Numbered from the stretch's first letter, positions 19,068 through 29,975 are shown. The stretch is 58,690 bases of DNA from Maribacter sp. (GCA_024643345.1 JAHENB010000065.1:35451-94140); one strand, 5' to 3'. Numbers and translations are program-made. Notes: generated from the sequence alone by a model not told the origin.

Positions 19068-20150
19068 GTGCCAAATCACTGGGAAGATAAACCAACCGAA
19101 ATCCGAAAAGGGGAAAGCCTGCCCGTTGATCATTTGGAATCGTTCCTCCGAAACCATTTGTTAAAAAATGGGCCACTGCACATTGCCCAATTTCCGAGTG
19201 GTTTCTCGAATTTGACCTACAGCGTTGTCTTTGGAAACCAGGAATATGTTTTGCGAAGACCGCCCATAGGTGCCAATATTAAATCGGGACATGATATGAA
19301 GCGCGAGTACGATATCCTATCCGCGCTAAGGCCTACTTATGACAAGGTACCCAAACCCATACTCTACTGCGATGATAAAACCATTATCGGGGCGCCATTT
19401 TACCTTATGGAAAGGGTTCATGGGATTATTTTAAGGGCCAAAATGCCAAAGGAAATGTTGCCGGGCGAAACCTTGATGGCTGGCATTGCGAACAGTTTTG
19501 TCGATGCTTTTGTGGAACTGCATGCCATTGATGTGCATCAAGTAGGTTTGGAGTCGTTTGGAAAACCGGAAGGCTATTGCCTAAGACAGGTGGAAGGGTG
19601 GACCAAACGGTATTTCAAATCCAAAACCGATGAGGTGCCAAAGATCGAAGCTTCGGCAAAATGGTTGTTAGATAATATGCCCGAAGAACCCAGGTCCTAT
19701 TCAGTGATCCATAACGATTTTAAATATGATAATGTTGTGTTGGATGCAAATGATTGGACCCGGATCAAGGCCATCTTGGATTGGGAAATGGCCACAATTG
19801 GAAATCCATTGATGGATTTGGGCACTTCGCTGGGATATTGGGTGAATCCCGATGACCCCGATTTTATGAAGGCCCTGAAACTGACCCCTACCACATTGGC
19901 AGGTAATCTGACCCGGGAAGAACTGGTGCATCGGTACGCCTTAAAAAGTGGAAGAAGTGTAGATGGAATCTTATTTTATTATGTCTACGGACTTTTCAAA
20001 ATTGCAGTGATCATACAGCAGATTTATTACCGATACAAAAAGGGAATTACCCAAGATCCCAGGTTTGAACGATTGATCGATGGCGTAAGGGTACTTGGGG
20101 AGGTGGCCCAACAAGCAATCGCAAAAAAGCAATTGGACAATTTATTTTAA
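19068..20150 (+). CDS. APH-fold phosphotransferase, ACAD10/11 kinase-like
   Basis: 360 residues, starting with GTG at 19068; no ATG fits the N-terminus. It shows a kinase-like fold: YVLRRPP near residue 65 for the beta-3 Lys region, the catalytic Brenner motif HNDFKYDN, and the metal-binding DWEMATIGNPLMDLG. This branch sits beside or is fused to acyl-CoA dehydrogenases. In animal ACAD10/11 the equivalent domain phosphorylates the 4-hydroxy group of acyl-CoA before elimination. A similar role here is inferred from the adjacent ACAD genes. Confidence 0.88.
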   Translation: MPNHWEDKPTEIRKGESLPVDHLESFLRNHLLKNGPLHIAQFPSGFSNLTYSVVFGNQEYVLRRPPIGANIKSGHDMKREYDILSALRPTYDKVPKPILYCDDKTIIGAPFYLMERVHGIILRAKMPKEMLPGETLMAGIANSFVDAFVELHAIDVHQVGLESFGKPEGYCLRQVEGWTKRYFKSKTDEVPKIEASAKWLLDNMPEEPRSYSVIHNDFKYDNVVLDANDWTRIKAILDWEMATIGNPLMDLGTSLGYWVNPDDPDFMKALKLTPTTLAGNLTREELVHRYALKSGRSVDGILFYYVYGLFKIAVIIQQIYYRYKKGITQDPRFERLIDGVRVLGEVAQQAIAKKQLDNLF

Positions 20151-20161
20151 AATGAAAGGAA

Positions 20162-21355
20162 ATGGAAAATGAAATTGGGGGTTTGAACCCATTCAGGAAA
20201 GAAACCCGTACCTGGTTAGAGGAGAATTGCCCCTTGACCATGAGGGGCCAGATCAAGGATGTCAACGATCTTTACTGGGGCGGCAGACAAGGTGCATTTC
20301 CAAGTGATGACCATAAAGTGTGGTTCGAGCGTATGCATGCCAAGGGATGGATCGCTCCGCATTGGGACAAAAAATATGGTGGTGGCGGATTATCGGACAG
20401 GGAACACAAGATCCTTATGGAGGAGATGGCACGCTTGCGCTGCAAGCCGCCCTTATTCAGTTTTGGACTTGCCATGTTGGGTCCGGCCCTTTTGAAGTTC
20501 GCGTCCGAAACGCAGAAAGAGCATTATCTCAACGATATCGTCAACGCAAAGATCAGATGGTGCCAAGGATACAGCGAACCCAATGCGGGCAGCGACCTTG
20601 CCGGTCTGCAGATGAAAGCAGAGGACAAGGGTGACCATTATTTGGTGAACGGTTCAAAAATATGGACATCGTTCGGCGATTTGGCCGATTGGATCTTTTG
20701 TTTGGTAAGAACCAATTCAGAAGGGAAAAAACAGGATGGTATCAGTTTTATGCTGATCGATATGCAGTCGGAGGGCACCGCAACGCGACCCATACGTTTG
20801 ATCAGCGGCAAGTCTCCATTTACCGAAACATTTTTCAATGATGTAAAGGTGCCCAAGGAAAATTTGGTAGGGGAACTCAACAAAGGATGGACCATTGCCA
20901 AGTATCTTTTGACCCATGAGCGACAAATGATAGGAGGCATCGGCGAAACTGATGAAAAATTAAATGTCCTCGAAATTGTAAATGATGCAATTGGATCGGT
21001 CAATGGGAAGCTAAATGACACCATCTTGAGAACGGCATTGGCACGACATGAAATGAACAGGGAGATATTTGCGTTGACCATAGATCGCGCCATAGATGAA
21101 GCCAAAGCGGGAAATGATTCAGGAGCCCTTTCATCACTTTTCAAATATTATGGCACCGAGCTGAATGTCGAGGCCATGGAGCTGATCATGTCGGCCTCTG
21201 GCAGTGATGCATTGATGATGGACGATAGTGCCGATAAACATGCATTTTTGGCCAGAAGGTTTTTGAGGAGCAAAGGAAACACCATAGAAGGCGGAACATC
21301 GGAAGTTCAATTGAATATCATTTCCAAGAATATACTGGGCCTGCCCATTAAATAG
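20162..21355 (+). CDS. Acyl-CoA dehydrogenase (second of three)
   Basis: 397 residues with the FadE-like layout: QGYSEPNAGSDLAGLQ, GSKIWTSFGDLADWIF, and the C-terminal catalytic block NTIEGGTSEVQLNIISKNILG. It starts 11 bp after the kinase stop and ends 8 bp before the next ACAD. Adjacent dehydrogenases of this type often form heteromeric alpha2beta2 enzymes in steroid or branched-acid degradation, so this gene and the next may encode two subunits. Confidence 0.92.
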   Translation: MENEIGGLNPFRKETRTWLEENCPLTMRGQIKDVNDLYWGGRQGAFPSDDHKVWFERMHAKGWIAPHWDKKYGGGGLSDREHKILMEEMARLRCKPPLFSFGLAMLGPALLKFASETQKEHYLNDIVNAKIRWCQGYSEPNAGSDLAGLQMKAEDKGDHYLVNGSKIWTSFGDLADWIFCLVRTNSEGKKQDGISFMLIDMQSEGTATRPIRLISGKSPFTETFFNDVKVPKENLVGELNKGWTIAKYLLTHERQMIGGIGETDEKLNVLEIVNDAIGSVNGKLNDTILRTALARHEMNREIFALTIDRAIDEAKAGNDSGALSSLFKYYGTELNVEAMELIMSASGSDALMMDDSADKHAFLARRFLRSKGNTIEGGTSEVQLNIISKNILGLPIK

Positions 21356-21363
21356 AAGAAATA

Positions 21364-22494
21364 ATGCTTGTAATCAACGAGGAACAAAAAATGCTCAAGG
21401 CATCGGTTAGGGATTTTTTAGCAATTCAATCTCCCTTGGCCGCTTTGAGAAAGTTAAGGGATGAGAAGAACAGTGATGGCATTGACCGTCAACTCTGGGG
21501 CGGAATGTGCGAGATGGGTCTGACAGGGTTGACCATTTCAGAAGCTTTCGGAGGTCTGGATTTTGGTTATTTGGGATTGGGACTGGTGCTGGAGGAAACC
21601 GGAAGAACCCTAACGGCATCGCCTTTGATATCAACGGTGCTTCTGAGTACCACCGCCATTAACCTGGCAGGAAGCGCAGCCCAAAAAAAGGCTTTGCTGC
21701 CCGAATTGGCCAGGGGCCAATTGATCATGGCCTTGGCACACGAAGAAAAGGCCCATCACGATCCGGGCCACGTGGCCACGAAGGCAGAACTACGGCGAGA
21801 CGGTTATGTGCTGAACGGGCATAAAACCTTTGTTTTGGATGGCCATATTGCGGATAAGTTTATCGTAGTGGCCAGAACGGCGGGCAAAGTGGACGATGCC
21901 AAAGGTATTGCCCTGTTTTTGGTCGATGCCACTGCCAAAGGGCTTAAAGTTGAGCGCACCCAAATGATGGACAGCCGTAATGCGGCCAAAATAAGTTTTG
22001 AAAATGTTCTTGTTCCAAAAGACCAATTAATGGAAGCGGGAGACTACGATACCCTGGTCAAAATATTTGATATTGGTTGCATTGGCTTGGCAGCTGAAAT
22101 GCTTGGCAGTGCCCAGGAGTGCTTTGAACGCACCCTTGCCTATTTGAAAGAACGTAGGCAATTCGGTGTGCCAATTGGATCATTTCAGGCTTTGCAACAT
22201 CGCGCCGCTAAAATGTTCATCGATATCGAGCTCTGCAAATCGGTGGTCATCAAAGCTTTGAAGGCCATTGACGATGGCACGCCCGATTTATCCCGAATGG
22301 CAAGTTTGGCCAAGGCCAAACTGGGGGAAACGATAAAACTGGTCTCCAACGAGGCCATACAGATGCATGGGGGAATCGGGATGACCGATGATGCGGAGAT
22401 CGGCTTTTTTCTGAAGCGCGGCAGGGTGGCCCAACAGACCCTTGGCGATTACCCATATCATCTAGACCGTTTTGCAAGGTTACGGGGATTTTAA
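21364..22494 (+). CDS. Acyl-CoA dehydrogenase (third of three)
   Basis: 376 residues. It has an ACAD fold with NGHKTFVLDGHIADKFIV and AIQMHGGIGMTDDAEIGFFLKR, but the segment preceding the usual catalytic Glu diverges (GDYPYHLDRFARLRGF at the C-terminus). Such shortened partners commonly form a heteromer with the neighbouring ACAD. It lies 8 bp downstream of that gene. Confidence 0.9.
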   Translation: MLVINEEQKMLKASVRDFLAIQSPLAALRKLRDEKNSDGIDRQLWGGMCEMGLTGLTISEAFGGLDFGYLGLGLVLEETGRTLTASPLISTVLLSTTAINLAGSAAQKKALLPELARGQLIMALAHEEKAHHDPGHVATKAELRRDGYVLNGHKTFVLDGHIADKFIVVARTAGKVDDAKGIALFLVDATAKGLKVERTQMMDSRNAAKISFENVLVPKDQLMEAGDYDTLVKIFDIGCIGLAAEMLGSAQECFERTLAYLKERRQFGVPIGSFQALQHRAAKMFIDIELCKSVVIKALKAIDDGTPDLSRMASLAKAKLGETIKLVSNEAIQMHGGIGMTDDAEIGFFLKRGRVAQQTLGDYPYHLDRFARLRGF

Positions 22495-22525
22495 CCGAAT
22501 CGACTAATTTTTTTCAATTAAGGAT

Positions 22526-22963
22526 ATGCAAGAAAGCACCAGTTCATTCTCGAGTATTGAAATTCCGGTACAGTGGGGCGACATGGATGCCGCACAGCAC
22601 GTGAACAATACGGTTTACCTGCGATGGATGGAATCGGCGAGGTTGGAACTCTTTACCAAGTTGAATTCGGGCAAAATGGAATTTGCTGAAATTGGCCCCA
22701 TTTTGGCCTGGCAAGATTGCAAATATATTTTTCCGGTAACCTATCCCGATACCGTCATTATCCATCTCGATGTCATGACTTTAAAAGATGATAGGATCAT
22801 CTGTGTGGGTAAAATATACAGTAAGCGCCATAACAAATTAGCGGCTATTTCCAGCAATAGCACCATGGCCTATGATTATCGAAACAAACTTAAATCTGCC
22901 ATACCGAAAACATGGATCAAACAGATCATAAATTTTTACGGGGAAGGCATTTTAGATTCTTAG
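22526..22963 (+). CDS. Hotdog thioesterase, 4-hydroxybenzoyl-CoA thioesterase-like
   Basis: A 145-residue single-hotdog protein. The conserved segment is VQWGDMDAAQHVNNTVYLRW, with the catalytic-type Asp in GDMDAAQHVNN, as in YbgC/FcbC thioesterases. It ends the acyl-CoA operon 31 bp after the third ACAD, is cytoplasmic and would release CoA from the product. It converges with the Gfo/Idh gene, with an 11-bp gap. Confidence 0.88.
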   Translation: MQESTSSFSSIEIPVQWGDMDAAQHVNNTVYLRWMESARLELFTKLNSGKMEFAEIGPILAWQDCKYIFPVTYPDTVIIHLDVMTLKDDRIICVGKIYSKRHNKLAAISSNSTMAYDYRNKLKSAIPKTWIKQIINFYGEGILDS

Positions 22964-22973
22964 AGGGTTTCTG

Positions 22974-24356
22974 TTACGACTCGAATTGCGCCGGCATGGG
23001 ATGCTTCCAAGGTCCACGATAGGGGCGTACCAACATTTTGGTCGCTTCTGGATCATTCACCACGGTCCTGCTTTTTGGATCATAGATCAACGGTCTTTTC
23101 AATTCCATGGCCATATTGGCCAAGATACAGCTGGCCGTGGAAATATGGCCCTCTTCAATGTCGGCTATGGGCCTAGTGCCATTGTTGATGGCAGCAAGAA
23201 AATCGAGCATATGCCTGCGGGTGGCTGGGGCGGCATTGAGTTCATTGTCTTTTTCGATCAGATCTTCCGGGTATTGCTCCCTTTCGTAGAGTACATCAAA
23301 ATGAATGGGCTCAACATCTTTATCAAAAGGCACGAAATCGGCCTTCATGGTGCTGCCCGATAAGGTTCCTTTTTCCCCGTACAACTTAAAAGACCATGGA
23401 TATTCTGGATCGGCGGGCGTGCCCCATGTTCTATGCTGCCAAACACAGTTCAATTCTGGGTATTCGAAAATGGCCGTTTGGGTATCCGCGATGTTCGATT
23501 TGCCTTCCTTCTGTACATAGATTCCTCCCGTTGCAGTAATTTTATCAGGCCATCCCAATCCCAACATCCATCTTACGGTATCGAACATATGCACGCACAT
23601 GTCCCCGGTAATGCCATTGCCATATTCCATAAACGTACGCCACCACCTTCTATGGGGCAACCCATCATAAGGTCGAAATGGTGCAGGCCCTGTCCACATT
23701 TCATAGTCCAGAAAATCGGGAACGGGTTCAAGTGGCGGATTGCCGTTGGCCCGCATATGGAAATAACAGCACATCTCTACATGTGATATTTTACCGAGAA
23801 GGCCCGCATCTACAATTTGTTTCTTAACATCCACCAAATGGGGCGTACTTTTTCGTTGTGTGCCCACTTGCACCACTTTATTGTACTTACGGGCTGCGGC
23901 CACCATCGCCTCGCCTTCCATCACGTCTACACTGATCGGTTTTTGGACATATACATGGGCGCCCGATTTTAAGGCCTCGATGCATTGCAAAGCATGCCAG
24001 TGATCCGGGCTGCCGATCAGCACGATATCCAATTTACTTTCTTCCAGCATTTTGCGGTAATCGGAATATAGTTTTGGCATTTTCCTCGATTTTTGGCGCT
24101 CCGCGACCTGATCCGCAGTGCTCTTCATAAAATGGGAATCTACATCACAGACCGATATGACCTCCACATCGGCGACCTGGATCAGTTTAAAAAGATCGCT
24201 CGTTCCGTACCAACCACAACCGATCAGACCAACACGCCAAGGTTTGTCTTTGGGCGTCAAATCAATTCCATAAGATCCAAAAGAGGTGAGCACCATGGCA
24301 GCTGTGGTGCCTTTCAAAAAATGGCGTCGATTGATGTATGCGTTCTTGTTTTCCAT
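22974..24356 (-). CDS. Tat-exported Gfo/Idh/MocA oxidoreductase
   Basis: 460 residues from the ATG at 24356; an upstream in-frame ATG (24404) is less likely because it would precede the Tat signal. The N-terminus has NRRHFLKGTTAAMV, a twin-arginine signal. The Rossmann motif is GLIGCGWYG. The usual E-K-P motif is V-Q-K-P here, with the Lys retained, as in other exported members. GDMCVHMFDTVRWMLG is the substrate domain. A sugar or inositol dehydrogenase role in the periplasm is inferred. Divergent from the sialate O-acetylesterase gene. Confidence 0.9.
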   Translation of the reverse strand: MENKNAYINRRHFLKGTTAAMVLTSFGSYGIDLTPKDKPWRVGLIGCGWYGTSDLFKLIQVADVEVISVCDVDSHFMKSTADQVAERQKSRKMPKLYSDYRKMLEESKLDIVLIGSPDHWHALQCIEALKSGAHVYVQKPISVDVMEGEAMVAAARKYNKVVQVGTQRKSTPHLVDVKKQIVDAGLLGKISHVEMCCYFHMRANGNPPLEPVPDFLDYEMWTGPAPFRPYDGLPHRRWWRTFMEYGNGITGDMCVHMFDTVRWMLGLGWPDKITATGGIYVQKEGKSNIADTQTAIFEYPELNCVWQHRTWGTPADPEYPWSFKLYGEKGTLSGSTMKADFVPFDKDVEPIHFDVLYEREQYPEDLIEKDNELNAAPATRRHMLDFLAAINNGTRPIADIEEGHISTASCILANMAMELKRPLIYDPKSRTVVNDPEATKMLVRPYRGPWKHPMPAQFES

Positions 24357-24468
24357 GGGATGGTGGTTTTGGTTATATTTTCTTAAAGATATTGAAAAAA
24401 TCATATTGATTCGGATTATCGGCTAAATCTGTATATTTAGGGATTGGATTTTAGTAAACCCTATTTGT

Positions 24469-25863
24469 ATGAAATCGAGATCTTTCTTTTTTTTGGCAAT
24501 CGTTCTTGTGGTAGTTCAGGCCGTTTCGGCCCAAGTGGTGCTGCCCCATATCTTTTCCAGCAATATGGTGCTGCAAAGAAATACAGAGCTCAGCTTCTGG
24601 GGATGGGGCGCGCCAGGGGAGGAGATTGCCCTGACCACAGGATGGGACGGCAAAACGTATCAAATCAAGACCGATAATGCCGCACATTGGGAATTGAAAG
24701 TGGACACACCGGAAGCAGGAGGTCCCTATCTGATTAAAATCACGGGCAATTCGAACGAAGTATTGCTCGAAAATGTGCTTGTTGGAGAGGTTTGGCTCTG
24801 TTCTGGACAATCGAACATGGAATGGAGTGCCAATAGTAAGATAGACAATAAGGAGGAGGAAATCCGTAATGCCGATCATCCCAACATCCGTTTGTTCACC
24901 GTGGATAAGCGTACCTCAAGCACCACACAAGACGATTTATCCGGGCAATGGGAGGTGTGCTCGAAGGAAACCATGCCCGACTTCAGTGCCGTGGCCTATT
25001 TTTTTGCCAGAAGGTTGCAGGCAGAACTCAATATACCAATTGGACTTATCGATTCTTCATGGGGCGCTACTTGTGCCGAAGTATGGACCCCGGAATACGT
25101 TTTTGAAGAGCACGCCGATCTGAAGGAAGCCGCCGAAAAAATTGGCCCCAATCCATGGGTGACCACTCGGCCCTCCAGCCTCTATAATGCGATGATCGCA
25201 CCGCTGACCACATTTCCCATTGCAGGCACCATATGGTACCAAGGGGAATCGAATACGGCCAATGCCGATACCTACCAAAACATGTTCGGCAACATGATTT
25301 CTTCCTGGCGTACACAATGGAAACATGATTTTCCATTTTATTTTGTGCAAATAGCACCTTTTAATTACGGTTCCCCGGAAGTTGGCGTGCAGGTCAGGGA
25401 TGCCCAAAGGCGTACCTTAAACAGTGTCGAGAATACAGGTATGGTGGTGGTCAGCGATATATGCACCGTCGATGACATCCATCCGCAAAACAAACAAGAT
25501 GTTGGATTGCGGTTTGCGAACCTTGCGCTGAACGATCATTACAAGGCCATCAACACTGAAGTAAACGGCCCCCTGTTCAAAGCGATGAAAGTCAATGGAA
25601 AACATGTGGAAGTATCATTCGACCATGCCAAGGGTTTGACCTCCAGCGATAAAAAAGTGGGGCAGTTCGAAATGGCGGGTGCCGACGGCATATACTATCC
25701 TGCCTCGGCAAGAATTAAGAACGATATGGTGATCCTTTCCAGCAAGTCGGTCCCCGTACCCGCAAACGTTCGTTTCGCCTGGAACAATACCGACTTGGCG
25801 ACCTTGTTCAACGATGCGGGATTGCCCGCCTCAAGTTTTACCACCGAAGCTTGGTCGCATTGA
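24469..25863 (+). CDS. Sialate O-acetylesterase family (SGNH hydrolase)
   Basis: 464 residues with a signal peptide (ends VSAQ). The catalytic block is SGQSNMEW (nucleophile Ser), then GTIWYQGESNT and the Asp-x-His-Pro pair in VDDIHPQNKQD. The N- and C-terminal beta domains flank it, as in the DUF303/SASA family. It removes O-acetyl groups from sialic acid or from plant and algal glycans. Periplasmic or secreted. In this context deacetylation of a marine polysaccharide is as likely as sialate. Confidence 0.88.
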   Translation: MKSRSFFFLAIVLVVVQAVSAQVVLPHIFSSNMVLQRNTELSFWGWGAPGEEIALTTGWDGKTYQIKTDNAAHWELKVDTPEAGGPYLIKITGNSNEVLLENVLVGEVWLCSGQSNMEWSANSKIDNKEEEIRNADHPNIRLFTVDKRTSSTTQDDLSGQWEVCSKETMPDFSAVAYFFARRLQAELNIPIGLIDSSWGATCAEVWTPEYVFEEHADLKEAAEKIGPNPWVTTRPSSLYNAMIAPLTTFPIAGTIWYQGESNTANADTYQNMFGNMISSWRTQWKHDFPFYFVQIAPFNYGSPEVGVQVRDAQRRTLNSVENTGMVVVSDICTVDDIHPQNKQDVGLRFANLALNDHYKAINTEVNGPLFKAMKVNGKHVEVSFDHAKGLTSSDKKVGQFEMAGADGIYYPASARIKNDMVILSSKSVPVPANVRFAWNNTDLATLFNDAGLPASSFTTEAWSH

Positions 25864-25917
25864 TATGAAGACCTTTTTTTACCGTGAATAGCTTAAATTC
25901 ACGCATAATTTATTCCT

Positions 25918-28029
25918 ATGGTTCAATTACGAATAAAAGATATCTTAAGCGTTGTTTTATTAAGTATGGTTGTGCTTCTTGGGGCATGCAAACAAGTAAG
26001 TGAACCACAAGAAACCGTGCACCCTTATACGAATGCCCTGGCAGATGAAACGAGCCCTTATTTATTGCAACATGCGCACAATCCGGTAAACTGGCGCCCT
26101 TGGAGCCAGGATGCTTTGGATGCGGCAGAAAAAGAGGATAAACTGGTTTTGGTCAGTATCGGCTATTCCTCATGCCACTGGTGCCATGTCATGGAAGAGG
26201 AAACCTTCGAGGACGTGGAAGTGGCCAAGATCATGAACGATAATTTCATCAGCATCAAGGTAGACCGGGAAGAGCGCCCCGATGTTGACCAGGTATACAT
26301 GACCGCGCTTCAATTGATCAATGGCAATGGGGGGTGGCCGTTGAACGTCATAACGCTGCCCAATGGAAAACCCCTCTATGGGGGCACTTATCATACAAAG
26401 GAACAATGGAAGCAGGTTTTGGTTAAGATCAGCGACCTGTACAAGGAAGATCCTTTAAAGGCATCCGAATATGCCGATATGGTGGCAGAGGGTATTTCGG
26501 AAGCCAACCGGATCAGGCCCACCGTAGATCCAAGTAACCTTTCCGTAGATGAATTACGGGCAAGTATTGAAAACTGGAAACCTTTTTGGGACATGGCCGA
26601 TGGGGGCGACAAAGGGAGTCAAAAATTCATGATTCCCGTGAATCTCGAGTTTTTGCTCGGTTATGCCAATTTATCGGCAGATGAAGCTGCACTTTCCCAC
26701 GTAAAACTAACCTTGGATAAAATGGCCCTTGGCGGAATCTATGACGACCTTGGCGGCGGATTTTTCAGGTACAGCACCGATTCCCATTGGAAAGTGCCCC
26801 ATTTTGAAAAAATGCTTTACGACAATGCACAGGCCATCAGCCTTTACAGTAAGGCCTATTCGGTATTTAAGGATAAGCAGTATAAGGATATCGTATTCGA
26901 AACCATCAACTTTTTAAAACAGAACATGCGAGATACCCTTGGGGGTTATCATGCCGCCATCGATGCCGATAGCGAAGGGGAAGAAGGCAAATATTACGTA
27001 TGGCGGGAAGCCGATCTAAAGTCGGTTCTGGGCAACGGGTTCGATCTGTTCGCGGCCTACTATAGCATTCTTCCCGGCAATGTTTGGGAGAATGGGAACC
27101 ATGTGCTCGATCGCTTGGAGGATGATTCGTCCTTTGCCGAGGGGCATGGTTTAACCGTTTCGCAATTGAAAGAGAATAAGGCCGAGTGGCGTAGAAAACT
27201 GATGGTCGCTAGAGGCAAGCGGGTGGCCCCTCGGGTCGATGATAAAATGATCGCCTCCTGGAATGCCTTGTTGATCAAGGCTTTGGTAGATGCCTATACT
27301 GTTTTTGGAGGGGATGAGCAGCTCCAAGAAGCAGAACGTATATATCAATTTTTGGAAGTTCACTGCATCAAGGAAAATGATTTGGTTCACTCTTTCAAAG
27401 TGGGCAGCAAACAAAAAGAGGGCTTTTTGGAAGACTATGCCTATTTGGCCGATGCTTGCCTAAAACTTTACGGCGCAACCTTCGATCAGAAATATCTGGA
27501 AAGGGCCCAAAGGCTTACCCGGACCGTCGAGGACTATTTTGCGGATGGTGCTTCAGGCCTCTACCGTTATAGCCGTGGCGGGGAACTCATTGCCAATATC
27601 ATTAAAACGGATGACGGCGTAATGCCTTCCCCGAATGGGGTGATGGCGCACAATCTGTTTCAGATCGGTCACTTGCTCTACGATACCGATTTGTTGGAAA
27701 AAAGCAAACGGATGCTTTCGACCATGGTTCCCTTAATCGTGGAAGCCGCACCTAGTTATGCCCATTGGAACGAACTTTTGTTGCACCATGCCTTTCCCTA
27801 TTTTGAAGTTGCGGTAGTCGGGAGCGATGCCGGAAAATTGGTGAAAGCCCTCAACCAAAACTATTTACCAAATGCCTTGGTGGTCGGTAGCGCGACCAAG
27901 AGTGAATTCCCTTTGTTCAAAGATCGATATTTTGACGATGCGACCTTCATTTATGTTTGTCGGGAAACCACCTGCAAGCTTCCCGTTACCACCGTGGAGA
28001 AAGCGATGGTCCAGATAAAGAACTTTTAG
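25918..28029 (+). CDS. DUF255 thioredoxin-domain protein (YyaL/SPATA20 family)
   Basis: A 703-residue lipoprotein (LLGACKQ). The N-terminal third holds the thioredoxin-like domain: [25 protein letters not shown] with a C-x-x-C, and [11 protein letters not shown]. The remainder is an (alpha/alpha)6 barrel like glycosidases ([22 protein letters not shown]). Family function remains unsettled. The gene stands 54 bp downstream of the esterase gene. Confidence 0.9.
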   Translation: MVQLRIKDILSVVLLSMVVLLGACKQVSEPQETVHPYTNALADETSPYLLQHAHNPVNWRPWSQDALDAAEKEDKLVLVSIGYSSCHWCHVMEEETFEDVEVAKIMNDNFISIKVDREERPDVDQVYMTALQLINGNGGWPLNVITLPNGKPLYGGTYHTKEQWKQVLVKISDLYKEDPLKASEYADMVAEGISEANRIRPTVDPSNLSVDELRASIENWKPFWDMADGGDKGSQKFMIPVNLEFLLGYANLSADEAALSHVKLTLDKMALGGIYDDLGGGFFRYSTDSHWKVPHFEKMLYDNAQAISLYSKAYSVFKDKQYKDIVFETINFLKQNMRDTLGGYHAAIDADSEGEEGKYYVWREADLKSVLGNGFDLFAAYYSILPGNVWENGNHVLDRLEDDSSFAEGHGLTVSQLKENKAEWRRKLMVARGKRVAPRVDDKMIASWNALLIKALVDAYTVFGGDEQLQEAERIYQFLEVHCIKENDLVHSFKVGSKQKEGFLEDYAYLADACLKLYGATFDQKYLERAQRLTRTVEDYFADGASGLYRYSRGGELIANIIKTDDGVMPSPNGVMAHNLFQIGHLLYDTDLLEKSKRMLSTMVPLIVEAAPSYAHWNELLLHHAFPYFEVAVVGSDAGKLVKALNQNYLPNALVVGSATKSEFPLFKDRYFDDATFIYVCRETTCKLPVTTVEKAMVQIKNF

Positions 28030-28251
28030 GCCGAACTGCTAAATGGGGATAAACAGTTTTTGGAGGTAGCCGTAAGTAGGTGCTAAAAGAAGTTCAAAAA
28101 AAATTGTTCTTTCCTTGCGGCTGTTTGTGGCCCTGATGCCTGTTTTCATGAAATTTAGTGTGAAAACGGAAATTCTATTTCCCTGTTCGATGAAAAAATG
28201 TAACTTATCATCGCTAAAAGAAAAAGAGCAATAACCGATTAAACCAAAACT

Positions 28252-29973
28252 ATGCAAATAAAGGAATCTTCAGATGTTTATGATGTAATTATTGTGGGTT
28301 CGGGTGCCGGTGGAGGCATGGCCACCAAACAATTGGCGGATGCAGGGCTAAAGGTCGCCGTTGTGGAAGCCGGGCCTTATTTCGATCCTGCAGATCCAAA
28401 AACCATGACCCAATTGAAATGGCCCTATGAATCGCCTCGAAGGGGGGCTAATACGGATCGTGTATTTGGGGAATGGGATATGGCTTACGGGGGCTGGGAG
28501 ATCGAAGGGGAACCCTATACCCATGAAGAAGGCACCGAATTCGATTGGTATCGATCCCATATGTTGGGGGGAAGAACCAATCATTGGGGCCGTATCTCCT
28601 TGCGCTTTGGCCCTCATGACTTTAAGGGAAAGGATAAGGACGGATTGGGCGACAACTGGCCGATAAGCTATGATGATGTAAAACCCTATTACGATAAGGT
28701 CGATAAATTGATCGGGGTTTTCGGGACCAACGAGGGCCGCCCCAATGACCCGGATGGCTTCTTCTTGCCCCCGCCGAAACCGAGATTGCACGAACTGTTC
28801 TATATCCAAGGCGCAAAGAAAACGGGCATACCCGTTATTCCGTCAAGGCTGTCGATGTTGACCAAAAAAATAAATAACGATCGCGGGGTTTGTTTTTATT
28901 GCGGCCAATGTTCCCGATCCTGTTCGGTCTATGCCGATTTTTCGGCGGGCAGTTGTCTGATTTTCCCCGCACAAAAGAATGGCGGCCAAGTGAAGATTTT
29001 CGTCAATTCAGTGGTCCGCGAGGTCACCACCGATGAAGAGGGCAAAGCAACCGGTGTTTCCTATATCAGCAAGGATGATCGTAAAGAATACAAATTAAAG
29101 GCAAAGGTGGTGGTATTGGCGGCATCGGCCTGTAGTTCGGCACGGATCCTCCTTAATTCAAAAAGCAAGCAGCACCCGAACGGATTGGGCAATAGCAGCG
29201 ATGTGGTCGGCAAATACCTACACGATTCTACAGGAAGCAGCAGGGCAGGCTTTATTCCAGGCCTCATGAACAGAAAACCTTCCTACAACGAGGACGGGGT
29301 TGGCGGCATGCACGTCTATACGCCCTGGTGGGGCGATAATACCAAGTTAGATTTCCCCAGGGGCTATCATATTGAGGTTTGGGGCGGCATGGGTATGCCC
29401 AACTATGGTTTTGGTTTCAATCCGAATGATTTCAATAAGTTTTTTGGATTAAGTGTCGGGGGTTACGGCGAAGGCCTGAGGAACGATGTTAAAAAATATT
29501 ATGGCTCGGTGATTGGATTTGGGGGCAGGGGAGAACCCGTTGCCCGTAAGGACAATTATTGTGAGATCGATCCAACTACGGTGGATCAGTTCGGTATCCC
29601 CGTTTTAAAATTCAATTACAAATGGTCCGATTTTGAGAAAAAACAGGCCAGGCATATGCAACAGACCTTTGAGGAACTGATCCATAATATGGGAGGCGAA
29701 CCTCTGGGCGATACCCCGACGAAAGAGCAAGATTATGGCCTGGAAGCGCCAGGGCGAATCATACACGAAGTGGGTACCACCAGAATGGGCGATGACCCAA
29801 AAACCTCTGTCACCAACAAGTACCAGCAATTGCACGATGCCAAAAACGTATTTATCGTCGATGCCGGACCTTTTGTTTCCCAAGGGGATAAAAACTGTAC
29901 CTGGACCATCTTGGCCCTTTCCTGGAGGGCCTCAGACTATATTATCGAACAATTGAAACAACAAAATATCTAA
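28252..29973 (+). CDS. GMC oxidoreductase with cysteine cluster, FAD-GDH-like
   Basis: 573 residues: FAD-binding GSGAGGGMATKQL, SHMLGGRTNHWGR, and a C-terminal AGPFVSQGDKNCTWT region in the place of the GMC active-site loop. Around residues 215-235 is a cysteine cluster (C-x2-C-x2-C-x3-C in CFYCGQCSRSCSVYADF). It is reminiscent of the 3Fe-4S cluster region of bacterial FAD-glucose dehydrogenases. It is transcribed with the gluconate-2-dehydrogenase-type small subunit 2 bp downstream, so it probably oxidises a sugar or sugar acid in a complex. Confidence 0.9.
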   Translation: MQIKESSDVYDVIIVGSGAGGGMATKQLADAGLKVAVVEAGPYFDPADPKTMTQLKWPYESPRRGANTDRVFGEWDMAYGGWEIEGEPYTHEEGTEFDWYRSHMLGGRTNHWGRISLRFGPHDFKGKDKDGLGDNWPISYDDVKPYYDKVDKLIGVFGTNEGRPNDPDGFFLPPPKPRLHELFYIQGAKKTGIPVIPSRLSMLTKKINNDRGVCFYCGQCSRSCSVYADFSAGSCLIFPAQKNGGQVKIFVNSVVREVTTDEEGKATGVSYISKDDRKEYKLKAKVVVLAASACSSARILLNSKSKQHPNGLGNSSDVVGKYLHDSTGSSRAGFIPGLMNRKPSYNEDGVGGMHVYTPWWGDNTKLDFPRGYHIEVWGGMGMPNYGFGFNPNDFNKFFGLSVGGYGEGLRNDVKKYYGSVIGFGGRGEPVARKDNYCEIDPTTVDQFGIPVLKFNYKWSDFEKKQARHMQQTFEELIHNMGGEPLGDTPTKEQDYGLEAPGRIIHEVGTTRMGDDPKTSVTNKYQQLHDAKNVFIVDAGPFVSQGDKNCTWTILALSWRASDYIIEQLKQQNI

Positions 29974-29975
29974 AG

